Below, piece by piece: positions 1 through 7,952 of a stretch of 12,951 bases of DNA (position 1 is its first letter; the number at the start of each line of letters is the position of its first letter). This stretch comes from Saccoglossus kowalevskii. Lineage: Eukaryota; Hemichordata; Enteropneusta; Harrimaniidae. The position numbers and the translations under genes are program-made. A model generated the notes under the pieces. It did not search any database. It worked only from the letters and a program-made list of their open reading frames with translations, and was not told where the DNA came from. The stretch lies in contig NW_003153834.1 of the NCBI RefSeq assembly GCF_000003605.2, forward strand, positions 1-12,951. The letters run 5' to 3'.

Positions 1-75
1 TTTACGTCAACTGCTGGCTCAAAGTCCATCATGTCCTCATCTTCGACTGGGAGAGATGGTGTGTAGCAGCAAAAG
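1..75 (-). pseudogene. Lectin exon 1, 5' part only, frameshifted
   Basis: Only the first 75 nt of the exon (minus strand) lie in the window. They match the same part of exon 5 (5242-5316), including its Val-Lys-Gly linker variant, but one T is missing near position 62 (a TT pair read as a single T). This shifts the frame about five codons after the acceptor. The acceptor TAG (76-78) and the TACTAAT branch site are intact. It would have encoded the acidic linker ahead of a lectin domain that lies off the left edge. The missing base could be a real mutation or a consensus error. Confidence 0.7.
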
Positions 76-458
76 CTACCAAATAATAAAAAGCATTAGT
101 ATTTCACATGACAAGAAATGCACTATATACACATATAAAACTAACGTGCAATATAATAGTATTTACTCAATAACAAAGTGTCATTAGTAGAAAGATACAG
201 GAAGTTTGGTTACTGTTGATGCACGTTCCGTTGCCAATTGCGAGAATCATTAGGGTTAAATATCATTATAATTTGGTGAACTATAGATTAAAAAGTCTAT
301 ATAATTATGGACGACTTTTGAAACAATTAAAACAATGAAAGGATTTCATCAGTGTAATTCAAATTTAGTTGGCCCCCTTAAGGCGATGTGTGCCAAGGTA
401 GCATTTTGTTGTCAATACAATGTCAATGATTACTTCAACATAATAACAGAGATCATAC

Positions 459-485
459 CTGGCAAAGCTTCGGGTTCTCCTCCAC
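459..485 (-). CDS. Candidate 27-nt mini-exon (linker peptide), copy 1
   Basis: Seen: on the minus strand this segment is preceded by TATATATAG (acceptor-like) and followed by GTATGA (donor-like, with CAG before it). Entered with the single T left over from the upstream lectin exon, it reads Cys-GGEPEALP and leaves one G, which joins CT of the next lectin exon to make Ala. It is therefore phase 1-1 and exactly nine codons. It would add a cysteine and an acidic, proline-containing linker between lectin domains. Inference only: no transcript evidence is available, and skipping it also leaves the frame open. Confidence 0.4.
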
Positions 486-558
486 CTATATATAAGGAAA
501 ACGCTTATTTATTAAACAAAGACTGGAATTCATTACAATTATGTTTCACAAATGCTAC

Positions 559-580
559 TATATATATATATATATATATA
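559..580. repeat. (TA)11 microsatellite
   Basis: A pure TA dinucleotide run at the equivalent place in most units, about 75 bp upstream (minus strand) of the mini-exon acceptor. Its length differs from unit to unit. Confidence 0.95.
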
Positions 581-960
581 TTGGCTTTAAGTAGTAAGAA
601 TGCAATAGCGTACCGAATGAACCGAATTTCATTGACTTCAAATACAATTATTAATGAACTAATTCTAGTTAATATTAAATGCAGAGAAAGATGAATATTG
701 CATATGATATATCAAAATATTGATAGGTTGAAATGTAATACATAATTTGCCTGATGTAGAAAATTCAATGAAACATATTTCAATACAAATATAATACGTC
801 GTTGGTGTTATTGGCAATCAAGATAATAATGAATAATTTAAAAAATGTGTTGCAGTGTTTATTTCCCGCATGAAAATTATATATTGTAATATTTTAAAGC
901 TACGGTGGTCTTGCGTGTTCCTTTCATGTGCAAGTAACCCAATATGACAATAAAACTATA

Positions 961-979
961 ATTATTGTTCGACAATAAT
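961..979. repeat. Inverted repeat beside the exon 2 donor
   Basis: A perfect 7-bp inverted repeat, ATTATTG / CAATAAT, with a 5-nt spacer (TTCGA). It sits just inside the intron, a few bases past GTAAGT on the minus strand. A small RNA hairpin there could influence donor use. Copies occur at the same place in other units, some with one changed stem base. Confidence 0.6.
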
Positions 980-986
980 AACTTAC

Positions 987-1393
987 ATGATTTTGCACAG
1001 ACATATTTCACATTGAGAAACGTCTCAACCCTCTTACCACAAGATTTCCACCATGAAAGTTGGGACGAAATGGAACGACGCAGATCTTCTTCCTTCACAC
1101 TTGTCTTTAACTGCTTGCAAAGTTGTCTCGGAAGTACACTCATCTTCCTCTAGTGGGGTAAGCACATCGCATCTACATCACCTTGTGATCGTCCATACTT
1201 GCGCTTTGAATATAAACGTACTGTCCTTCTTCGCATTCCAGTCGAATTGATAAGCCTTTTGGTTTGATTCCACATCTGTTTTCCGCTGGCATCTCGTCAT
1301 AACACTCAGGCGCACCTTCTACTTCAACTGCTGGCTCAAAGTCCATCAAGTCCTCATCTTCGTCTGGGAGAGATGGTGTTGTAGCAGCAAAAG
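987..1393 (-). pseudogene. Lectin exon 2, disrupted by four 1-base losses
   Basis: Homologous to the full SUEL-lectin exon but 407 nt rather than 411. Four single bases are missing, each in a 2-base homopolymer: near 1043 (GG to G), 1082 (AA to A), 1173 (CC to C) and 1196 (AA to A). The frame shifts repeatedly, so the domain cannot be read through. The acceptor, branch site and GTAAGT donor remain intact. Outside the losses the sequence is as close to its neighbours as any other copy and carries the Glu-type variants (Glu26, Glu56, Glu84). Four clustered losses with no accompanying excess of substitutions is unusual for slow decay and could reflect long-read consensus error. If real, this is a dead exon that would break a multi-domain transcript unless skipped. 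Confidence 0.75.
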
Positions 1394-2284
1394 CTACCAA
1401 ATAATAAAAAGCATTAGTATTTCACATGACAAGAAATGCACTATATACACATATAAAACTAACGTGCAATATAATAGTATTTACTCAATAACAAAGTGTC
1501 ATTAGTAGAAAGATACAGGAAGTTTGGTTACTGTTGATGCACTTTCCGTTGCCAATTGCGAGAATCATTGGTTAAATATCATTATAATTTGGTGATCTAT
1601 AGATTAAAAAGTCCATATAATTATGTACTACTTTTGAAACAATTAAAACAATGAAAGGATTACATCAGTGTAATTCAAATTTAGTTGGCCCCCTTAAGGC
1701 GATGTGCGCCAAGGTAGCATTTTGTTGTTAATACAATGTCAATGATTACTTTAACATAATAACAGAGATCATACCTGGCAAAACTTCGGGTTCTCCTCCA
1801 CCTATAGATAAGGAAAACGCATATTTATTAAACAAAGACTGGAATTCTATACAATTATGTTTCACAAATGCTACTATGTATGTATTGGATTTAAGTAGTA
1901 AGAATGCAATAGCGTACCGAATGAACCGAATTTCATTGACTTCAAATACAATTATTAATGAACTAATTCTAGTTAATATTAAATGCAGAGAAAGATGAAT
2001 ATTGCATATTATATATCAAAATATTGCTAGGTTGAAATGTAATACATAATTTGCCTGATGTAGAAAACTCAATGAAACATATTTCAATACATATATAATA
2101 CGCTGTTGGTGTTATTGGCAATCAAGATAATAATGAATAATTTAAAAACTGTGTTGCAGTGTTTATTTCCCGCATGAAAATTATATGTTGTAATATTTTA
2201 AAGCTACGGTAGACTTGCGTGTTCATTTCATGTGCAAGTAACCCAATATGACAATAAAACTATAATTATTGTTCGACAATAATA
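1394..2284 (-). other. Inferred intron between lectin exons 3 and 2
   Basis: No convincing long gene. This copy lacks the TA microsatellite: the site reads TATGTATGTATT near 1875. It also has TTGGTTAAA near 1569 where most copies have TTAGGGTTAAA. Donor GTAAGT of exon 3 is at 2285-2290. Its variants recur in the right half of the intron at 4007-4905, about 2.62 kb (two units) away. Confidence 0.65.
1775..1801 (-). CDS. Candidate mini-exon, copy 2 (Ala to Val)
   Basis: Same 27-nt phase 1-1 segment with acceptor CTATAG and donor GTATGA. One substitution turns the peptide from GGEPEALP to GGEPEVLP. Frame and splice dinucleotides are kept. Confidence 0.38.
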
Positions 2285-2290
2285 ACTTAC

Positions 2291-2701
2291 AAGATTTTAC
2301 ACAGACATATTTCACATTGAGAAACGTCTCAACCCTCCTACCACAAGGATTTCCACCATGAAAGTTGGGACGAAATGGAACGACGCAAGATCTTCTTCCT
2401 TCACACTTGTCTTTAACTGCTTGCAAAGTTGTCTCGGAAGTACACTCATCTTCCTCTAGTGGGGTAAGCACATCGCATCCTACATCACCTTGTGATCGTC
2501 CATAACTTGCGCTTTGAATATAAACGTACTGTTCTTCTTCGCATTCCAGTCGAATTGATAAGCCTTTTGGTTTGATTCCACATCTGTTTTCCGCTGGCAT
2601 CTCGTCATAACACTCAGGCGCACCTTCTACTTCAACTGCTGGCTCAAAGTCCATCAAGTACTCATCTTCGTCTGGGAGAGATGGTGTTGTAGCAGCAAAA
2701 G
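2291..2701 (-). CDS. Lectin exon 3: acidic linker plus SUEL/galactose-binding lectin domain, intact
   Basis: This is the first complete open copy. The 411-nt exon encodes residues 1-137, entered one base into a codon after acceptor TAG and left one base into a codon before donor GTAAGT. Residues 5-29 form a Pro/Asp/Glu linker. Residues 31-134 form a SUEL-type lectin domain (the Gal_Lectin / rhamnose-binding lectin family of sea urchin egg lectin, fish egg lectins and latrophilins). Seen: the eight family cysteines at 41, 54, 76, 87, 100, 106, 120 and 134; the family YGR at 67-69; NPC at 118-120 where classical sugar binders have DPC; and a C-terminal LNVKYVC strand. An extra cysteine, Cys31, precedes the domain. 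Family role: secreted or cell-surface carbohydrate binding. Variants here are Tyr15, Glu56-Glu57, Glu84 and Val135. A standalone start is not supported; the TTG-led extension upstream is intron sequence. Confidence 0.88.
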
Positions 2702-3001
2702 CTACCAAATGATAAAAAGCATTAGTATTTCACATGACAAGAAATGCACTATATACAAATATAAAACTAACGTGCAATATAATAGTATTTACTCAATAAC
2801 AAAGTGTCATTAGTAGAAAGATACAGGAAGTTTGGTTACTGTTGATGCACGTTCCGTTGCCAATTGCGAGAATCATTAGGTTTAAATATCATTATAATTT
2901 GGTGATCTATAGATTAAAAAGTCTATATAATTATGTACGACTTTTGAAACAATTAAAACAATGAAAGGATTTCATCAGTGTAATTCAAATTTAGTTGGCC
3001 C

Positions 3002-3024
3002 CCTTAAGGCGATGTGCGCCAAGG
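3002..3024. repeat. GC-rich hairpin in an AT-rich intron
   Basis: CCTT-AA-GGCG, loop ATGTG, then CGCC-AAGG: an 8-bp stem with an AA bulge and a 5-nt loop. It is the most GC-rich stretch of the intron and recurs in every unit. In the copies near 386 and 4322 one stem C is T, which keeps a G-T wobble. Function is unknown; it could be a structured intronic RNA element or chance. Confidence 0.5.
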
Positions 3025-3084
3025 TAGCATTTTGTTGTCATTACAATGTCAATGATTACTTTAACATAATAACAGAGATCATAC

Positions 3085-3111
3085 CTGGCAAAGCTTCGGG
3101 TTCTCCTCCAC
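3085..3111 (-). CDS. Candidate mini-exon, copy 3
   Basis: The 27-nt phase 1-1 segment encoding GGEPEALP, with acceptor TATATATAG and donor GTATGA intact and identical to copy 1. Confidence 0.4.
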
Positions 3112-3595
3112 CTATATATAAGGCAAACGCATATTTATTAAACAAAGACTGGAATTCTTTACAATTATGTTTCACAAATGCTACTATATATATATATATT
3201 GGCTTTAAGTAGTAAGAATGCAATAGCGTACCGAATGAACCGAATTTCATTGACTTCAAATACAATTATTATTGAACTAATTCTAGTTAATATTAAATGC
3301 AGAGAAAGATGAATATTGCATATTATATATCAAAATATTGATAGGTTGAAATGTAATACATAATTTGCCTGATGTAGAAAATTCAATGAAACATATTTCA
3401 ATACAAATATAATACGTCGTTGGTGTTATTGGCAATCAAGATAATAATGAATAATTTAAAAAATGTGTTGCAGTGTTTATTTCCCGTATATATTGTAATA
3501 TTTTAAAGCTACGGTGGACTTGCGTGTTCCTTTCATGTGTAAGTAACCCAATATGACAATAAAACTATAATTATTGTTCGACAATAATAACTTAC

Positions 3596-4006
3596 ATGAT
3601 TTTGCACAGACATATTTCACATTGAGAAACGTCTCAACCCTCTTACCACAAGGATTTCCACCATGGAAGTTGGGACGAAATGGAACGACGCAAGATCTTC
3701 TTCCTTCACACTTGTCTTTAACTGCTTGCAAAGTTGTCTCGGAAGTACACTCATCTGCCTCTAGTGGGGTAAGCACATCGCATCCTACATCACCTTGTGA
3801 TCGTCCATAACTTGCACTTTGAATATAAACGTACTGTCCTTTTTCGCATTCCAGTCGAATTGATAAGCCTTTTGGTTTGATTCCACATCTGTTTTCCGCT
3901 GGCATCTCGTCATAACACTCAGGCGCACCTACTACTTCAACTGCTGGCTCAAAGTCCATCAAGTCCTCATCTTCGTCTTGGAGAGATGGTGTTGTAGCAG
4001 CAAAAG
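3596..4006 (-). CDS. Lectin exon 4: SUEL lectin domain, intact
   Basis: Full 411-nt phase 1-1 copy with the same domain layout and nine cysteines as exon 3. Distinguishing residues are Gln10 (for Pro), Val26, Lys56 in the ECEKGQ segment, Ala84 in PLEADEC and Lys122 after NPC. It is the first copy from the left with the Lys56/Ala84 pair, the variant also found in exons 6-10. Several other differences are silent, for example a Ser codon near 3815 and a Phe codon near 3666. If the donor were not used, the frame would run to a TAA at 3477-3479 inside an AATAAA hexamer. Confidence 0.88.
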
Positions 4007-4389
4007 CTACCAAATGATAAAAAGCATTAGTATTTCACATGACAAGAAATGCACTATATACAAATATAAAACTAACGTGCAATATAATAGTATTTACTCA
4101 ATAACAAAGTGTCATTAGTAGAAAGATACAGGAAGTTTGGTTACTGTTGATGCACGTTCCGTTGCCAATTGCGAGAATCATTAGGGTTAAATATCATTAT
4201 AATTTGGTGAACTATAGATTAAAAAGTCTATATAATTATGGACGACTTTTGAAACAATTAAAACAATGAAAGGATTTCATCAGTGTAATTCAAATTTAGT
4301 TGGCCCCCTTAAGGCGATGTGTGCCAAGGTAGCATTTTGTTGTTAATACAATGTCAATGATTACTTTAACATAATAACAGAGATCATAC

Positions 4390-4416
4390 CTGGCAAAACT
4401 TCGGGTTCTCCTCCAC
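4390..4416 (-). CDS. Candidate mini-exon, copy 4 (Ala to Val)
   Basis: Same 27-nt phase 1-1 segment and same GGEPEVLP variant as copy 2, with acceptor CTATAG and donor GTATGA. The shared variant fits the mosaic origin of this intron. Confidence 0.38.
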
Positions 4417-4776
4417 CTATAGATAAGGAAAACGCATATTTATTAAACAAAGACTGGAATTCTATACAATTATGTTTCACAAATGCTACTATGTATGTAT
4501 TGGATTTAAGTAGTAAGAATGCAATAGCGTACCGAATGAACCGAATTTCATTGACTTCAAATACAATTATTAATGAACTAATTCTAGTTAATATTAAATG
4601 CAGAGAAAGATGAATATTGCATATTATATATCAAAATATTGCTAGGTTGAAATGTAATACATAATTTGCCTGATGTAGAAAACTCAATGAAACATATTTC
4701 AATACATATATAATACGCTGTTGGTGTTATTGGCAATCAAGATAATAATGAATAATTTAAAAACTGTGTTGCAGTG

Positions 4777-4782
4777 TTTATT
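4777..4782 (-). terminator. AATAAA hexamer downstream of lectin exon 5
   Basis: Reads AATAAA on the minus strand, about 125 nt past the lectin-exon donor, with CAACACA and an A/T-rich stretch downstream. It recurs in every unit. It could serve as an intronic polyadenylation signal giving short lectin transcripts, or be chance in AT-rich DNA. No cleavage site can be demonstrated. Confidence 0.3.
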
Positions 4783-4905
4783 TCCCGCATGAAAATTATA
4801 TGTTGTAATATTTTAAAGCTACGGTGGACTTGCGTGTTCATTTCATGTGCAAGTAACCCAATATGACAATAAAACTATAATTATTGTTCGACAATAATAA
4901 CTTAC

Positions 4906-5316
4906 ATGATTTTGCACAGACATATTTCACATTGAGAAACGTCTCAACCCTCCTACCACAAGGATTTCCACCATGAAAGTTGGGACGAAATGGAACGACG
5001 CAAGATCTTCTTCCTTCACACTTGTCTTTAACTGCTTGCAAAGTTGTCTCGGAAGTACACTCATCTTCCTCTAGTGGGGTAAGCACATCGCATCCTACAT
5101 CACCTTGTGATCGTCCATAACTTGCGCTTTGAATATAAACGTACTGTCCTTCTTCGCATTCCAGTCGAATTGATAAGCCTTTTGGTTTGATTCCACATCT
5201 GTTTTCCGCTGGCATCTCGTCATAACACTCAGGCGCACCTTTTACGTCAACTGCTGGCTCAAAGTCCATCATGTCCTCATCTTCGACTGGGAGAGATGGT
5301 GTTGTAGCAGCAAAAG
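4906..5316 (-). CDS. Lectin exon 5: SUEL lectin domain, intact, divergent linker
   Basis: Full 411-nt phase 1-1 exon with all nine cysteines and YGR. It has the most diverged linker of the intact copies: Val11, Met16, Asp24 and Lys26 replace Asp, Leu, Glu and Glu/Val. The domain is of the Glu56/Glu84 type, with Arg122. Its 5' 75 nt match exon 1 at the window's left edge apart from one base, while its 3' half matches exon 3. It therefore appears to join two parental copies. Readthrough past the donor would stop early (TGA after His-Met-Lys near 4838). Confidence 0.88.
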
Positions 5317-6215
5317 CTACCAAATAATAAAAAGCATTAGTATTTCACATGACAAGAAATGCACTATATACACATATAAAACTAACGTGCAATATAATAG
5401 TATTTACTCAATAACAAAGTGTCATTAGTAGAAAGATACAGGAAGTTTGTTTACTGTTGATGCACTTTCCGTTGCCAATTGCGAGAATCATTGGTTAAAT
5501 ATCATTATAATTTGGTGATCTATAGATTAAAAAGTCTATATAATTATGTACGACTTTTGAAAAAATTAAAACAATGAAAGGATTTCATCAGTGTAATTCA
5601 AATTTAGTTGGCCCCCTTAAGGCGATGTGCGCCAAGGTAGCATTTTGTTGTCAATAAAATGTCAATGATTATTTTAACATAATAACAGAGATCATACCTG
5701 GCAAAGCTTCGGGTTCTCCTCCACCTATATACAAGGAAAACGCATATTTATTAAACAAAGACTGGAATTCTTTACAATTATGTTTCACAAATGCTACTAT
5801 ATATATATATATATATTGGCTTTAAGTAGTAAGAATGCAATAGCGTACCGAATGAACCGAATTTCATTGACTTCAAATACAATTATTATTGAACTAATTC
5901 TAGTTAATATTAATTGCAGAGAAAGATGAATATTGCATATTATATATCAAAATATTGATAGGTTGAAATGTAATACATAATTTGCCTGATGTAGAAAATT
6001 CAATGAAACATATTTCAATACAAATATAATACGCCGTTGGTGTTATTGGCAATCAAGATAATAATGAATAATTTAAAAAATGTGTTGCAGTGTTTATTTC
6101 CCGCATGAAAATGATATATTGTAATATTTTAAAGCTACGGTGGACTTGCGTGTTCCTTTCATGTGCAAGTAACCCAATATGACAATAAAACTATAGTTGT
6201 TGCTTGACAATAATA
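5317..6215 (-). other. Inferred intron between lectin exons 6 and 5
   Basis: No convincing long gene. It starts like the second intron (CACATATA near 5371, TTGGTTAAA near 5491). Further on it has its own markers, such as CAATAAAATG near 5652 and (TA)9 at 5798-5815. CAATAAAATG is shared with the intron at 9267-10164, three units away. Donor GTAAGT of exon 6 is at 6216-6221. Confidence 0.65.
5698..5724 (-). CDS. Candidate mini-exon, copy 5
   Basis: 27-nt phase 1-1 segment encoding GGEPEALP. The acceptor region reads TTGTATATAG here (one base differs upstream of the AG); donor GTATGA is intact. Confidence 0.4.
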
Positions 6216-6221
6216 ACTTAC

Positions 6222-6632
6222 ATGATTTTGCACAGACATATTTCACATTGAGAAACGTCTCAACCCTCCTACCACAAGGATTTCCACCATGAAAGTTGGG
6301 ACGAAATGGAACGACGCAAGATCTTCTTCCTTCACACTTTTCTTTAACTGCTTGCAAAGTTGTCTCGGAAGTACACTCATCTGCCTCTAGTGGGGTAAGC
6401 ACATCGCATCCTACATCACCTTGTGATCGTCCATAACTTGCGCTTTGAATATAAACGTACTGTCCTTTTTCGCATTCCAGTCGAATTGATAAGCCTTTTG
6501 GTTTGATTCCACATCTGTTTTCCGCTGGCATCTCGTCATAACACTCAGGCGCACCTACTACTTCAACTGCTGGCTCAAAGTCCATCAAGTCCTCATCTTC
6601 GTCTTGGAGAGATGGTGTTGTAGCAGCAAAAG
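6222..6632 (-). CDS. Lectin exon 6: SUEL lectin domain, intact
   Basis: Full 411-nt phase 1-1 exon of the Lys56/Ala84 type with Gln10 and Val26, as in exon 4, but Arg122. It is unique in having Glu98 for Asp just before the sixth domain cysteine. All nine cysteines and YGR are kept. Just past the donor the inverted repeat carries the GTTGCTTG variant, which also marks exons 7, 8 and 11. Readthrough past the donor stays open to the TAA in the AATAAA hexamer at 6094. Confidence 0.88.
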
Positions 6633-7535
6633 CTACCAAATGATAAAAAGCATTAGTATTTCACATGACAAGAAATGCACTATATACAAATATAAAACTA
6701 ACGTGCAATATAATAGTATTTACTCAATAACAAAGTGTCATTAGTAGAAAGATACAGGAAGTTTGGTTACTGTTGATGCACGTTCCTTTGCCAATTGCGA
6801 GAATCATTAGGGTTAAATATCATTATAATTTGGTGATCTATAGATTAAAAAGTCTATATAATTATGTACGACTTTTGAAACAATTAAAACAATGAAAGGA
6901 TTTCATCAGTGTAATTCAAATTTAGTTGGCCCCCTTAAGGCGATGTGCGCCAAGGTAGCATTTTGTTGTCATTACAATGTCAATGATTACTTTAACATAA
7001 TAACAGAGATCATACCTGGCAAAGCTTCGGGTTCTCCTCCACCTATATATAAGGCAAACGCATATTTATTAAACAAAGACTGGAATTCTTTACAATTATG
7101 TTTCACAAATGCTACTATATATATATATATATATATTGGCTTTAAGTAGTAAGAATGCAATAGCGTACCGAATGAACCGAATTTCATTGACTTCAAATAC
7201 AATTATTATTGAACTAATTCTAGTTAATATTAAATGCAGAGAAAGATGAATATTGCATATTATATATCAAAATATTGATAGGTTGAAATGTAATACATAA
7301 TTTGCCTGATGTAGAAAATTCAATGAAACATATTTCAATACAAATATAATACGCCGTTGGTGTTATTGGCAATCAAGATAATAATGAATAATTTAAAAAA
7401 TGTGTTGCAGTGTTTATTTCCCGCATGAAAATGATATATTGTAATATTTTAAAGCTACGGTGGACTTGCGTGTTCCTTTCATGTGCAAGTAACCCAATAT
7501 GACAATAAAACTATAATTGTTGCTTGACAATAATA
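6633..7535 (-). other. Inferred intron between lectin exons 7 and 6
   Basis: Typical copy with (TA)10 at 7116-7135, mini-exon candidate, hairpin and AATAAA (7413-7418). It is very close to the intron at 11953-12859, sharing the CGTTCCTTTGCC variant near 6781. Donor GTAAGT of exon 7 is at 7536-7541. Confidence 0.65.
7016..7042 (-). CDS. Candidate mini-exon, copy 6
   Basis: 27-nt phase 1-1 segment encoding GGEPEALP, with acceptor TATATATAG and donor GTATGA intact. Confidence 0.4.
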
Positions 7536-7541
7536 ACTTAC

Positions 7542-7952
7542 ATGATTTTGCACAGACATATTTCACATTGAGAAACGTCTCAACCCTCCTACCACAAGGA
7601 TTTCCACCATGAAAGTTGGGACGAAATGGAACGACGCAAGATCTTCTTCCTTCACACTTGTCTTTAACTGCTTGCAAAGTTGTTTCGGAAGTACACTCAT
7701 CTGCCTCTAGTGGGGTAAGCACATCGCATCCTACATCACCTTGTGATCGTCCATAACTTGCGCTTTGAATATAAACGTACTGTCCTTTTTCGCATTCCAG
7801 TCGAATTGATAAGCCTTTTGGTTTGATTCCACATCGGTTTTCCGCTGGCATCTCGTCATAACACTCAGGCGCACCTTCTACTTCAACTGCTGGCTCAAAG
7901 TCCATCAAGTCCTCATCTTCGTCTGGGAGAGATGGTGTTGTAGCAGCAAAAG
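7542..7952 (-). CDS. Lectin exon 7: SUEL lectin domain, intact, consensus copy
   Basis: Full 411-nt phase 1-1 exon whose protein matches the array consensus: Pro10, Glu26, Lys56, Ala84, Asp98 and Arg122. Its protein is identical to exon 10. Silent changes include an Arg codon near 7836 and a Glu codon near 7684. The linker holds a run of Asp/Glu at residues 11-15 and further acidic residues at 18, 20 and 24, giving a strongly negative spacer ahead of a more basic lectin domain (KPK at 44-46, GRR at 102-104 and 121-123). Readthrough past the donor is open to TAA at 7414. Confidence 0.9.

Larger units (their letters stand above)
76..986 (-). other. Inferred intron between lectin exons 2 and 1
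   Basis: About 0.9 kb without a convincing long gene. Read on the minus strand from exon 2 it holds the GTAAGT donor (981-986), a short inverted repeat, an AATAAA hexamer, an (TA)11 tract, the 27-nt mini-exon candidate, a GC-rich hairpin and the acceptor of exon 1. Local variants include a GGACGAC motif near 309 and a GTGTGCC variant in the hairpin near 386, both shared only with the intron at 4007-4905. Confidence 0.65.
2702..3589 (-). other. Inferred intron between lectin exons 4 and 3
   Basis: Contains the donor of exon 4 (GTAAGT, 3590-3595), (TA)7 at 3185-3198, the mini-exon candidate and the GC-rich hairpin at 3002-3024. Unlike other copies, about 10 bp are missing next to the AATAAA hexamer (near 3486), where CCCGTATATATTG replaces a longer CCCGCATGAAAATTATATATTG-like segment. 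Confidence 0.65.
4007..4899 (-). other. Inferred intron between lectin exons 5 and 4, visibly mosaic
   Basis: Its left end (to about 4070) resembles the intron at 2702-3589. The part from about 4190 to 4322 carries the markers of the first intron. From 4344 onward it follows the second intron, including absence of the TA tract (TATGTATGTATT near 4493) and the AAACTTCGG variant in the mini-exon. The last switch falls between 4322 and 4344. Confidence 0.65.

Noticed and set aside
2702-2708. TTG as a translation start for the lectin (reading Val-Ala-Phe-Ala-Ala)
   Set aside because: Non-AUG starts are rare in animals, the upstream TACTAAT plus TAG acceptor explains the boundary, and the frame has no signal peptide in these copies.
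2961-3212. Plus-strand 83-residue open frame starting MKGFHQCNSN, repeated in many units
   Set aside because: In the units near 1730, 4344, 5655 and 9606 it is broken by in-frame stops, and where open it runs into the TA microsatellite as an Ile-Tyr repeat. It is antisense to the proposed intron and shows no known domain.
3056-3265. Minus-strand 69-residue frame ending GGGEPEALPGMISVIMLK
   Set aside because: As a whole it crosses the TA tract and exists in only some units. Only the inner 27 nt, bounded by splice-like sites, is kept as a mini-exon candidate.
3574-3810. Plus-strand 78-residue frame opposite lectin exon 4
   Set aside because: It is a shadow of the lectin exon, without recognisable features, and is not kept open across units.
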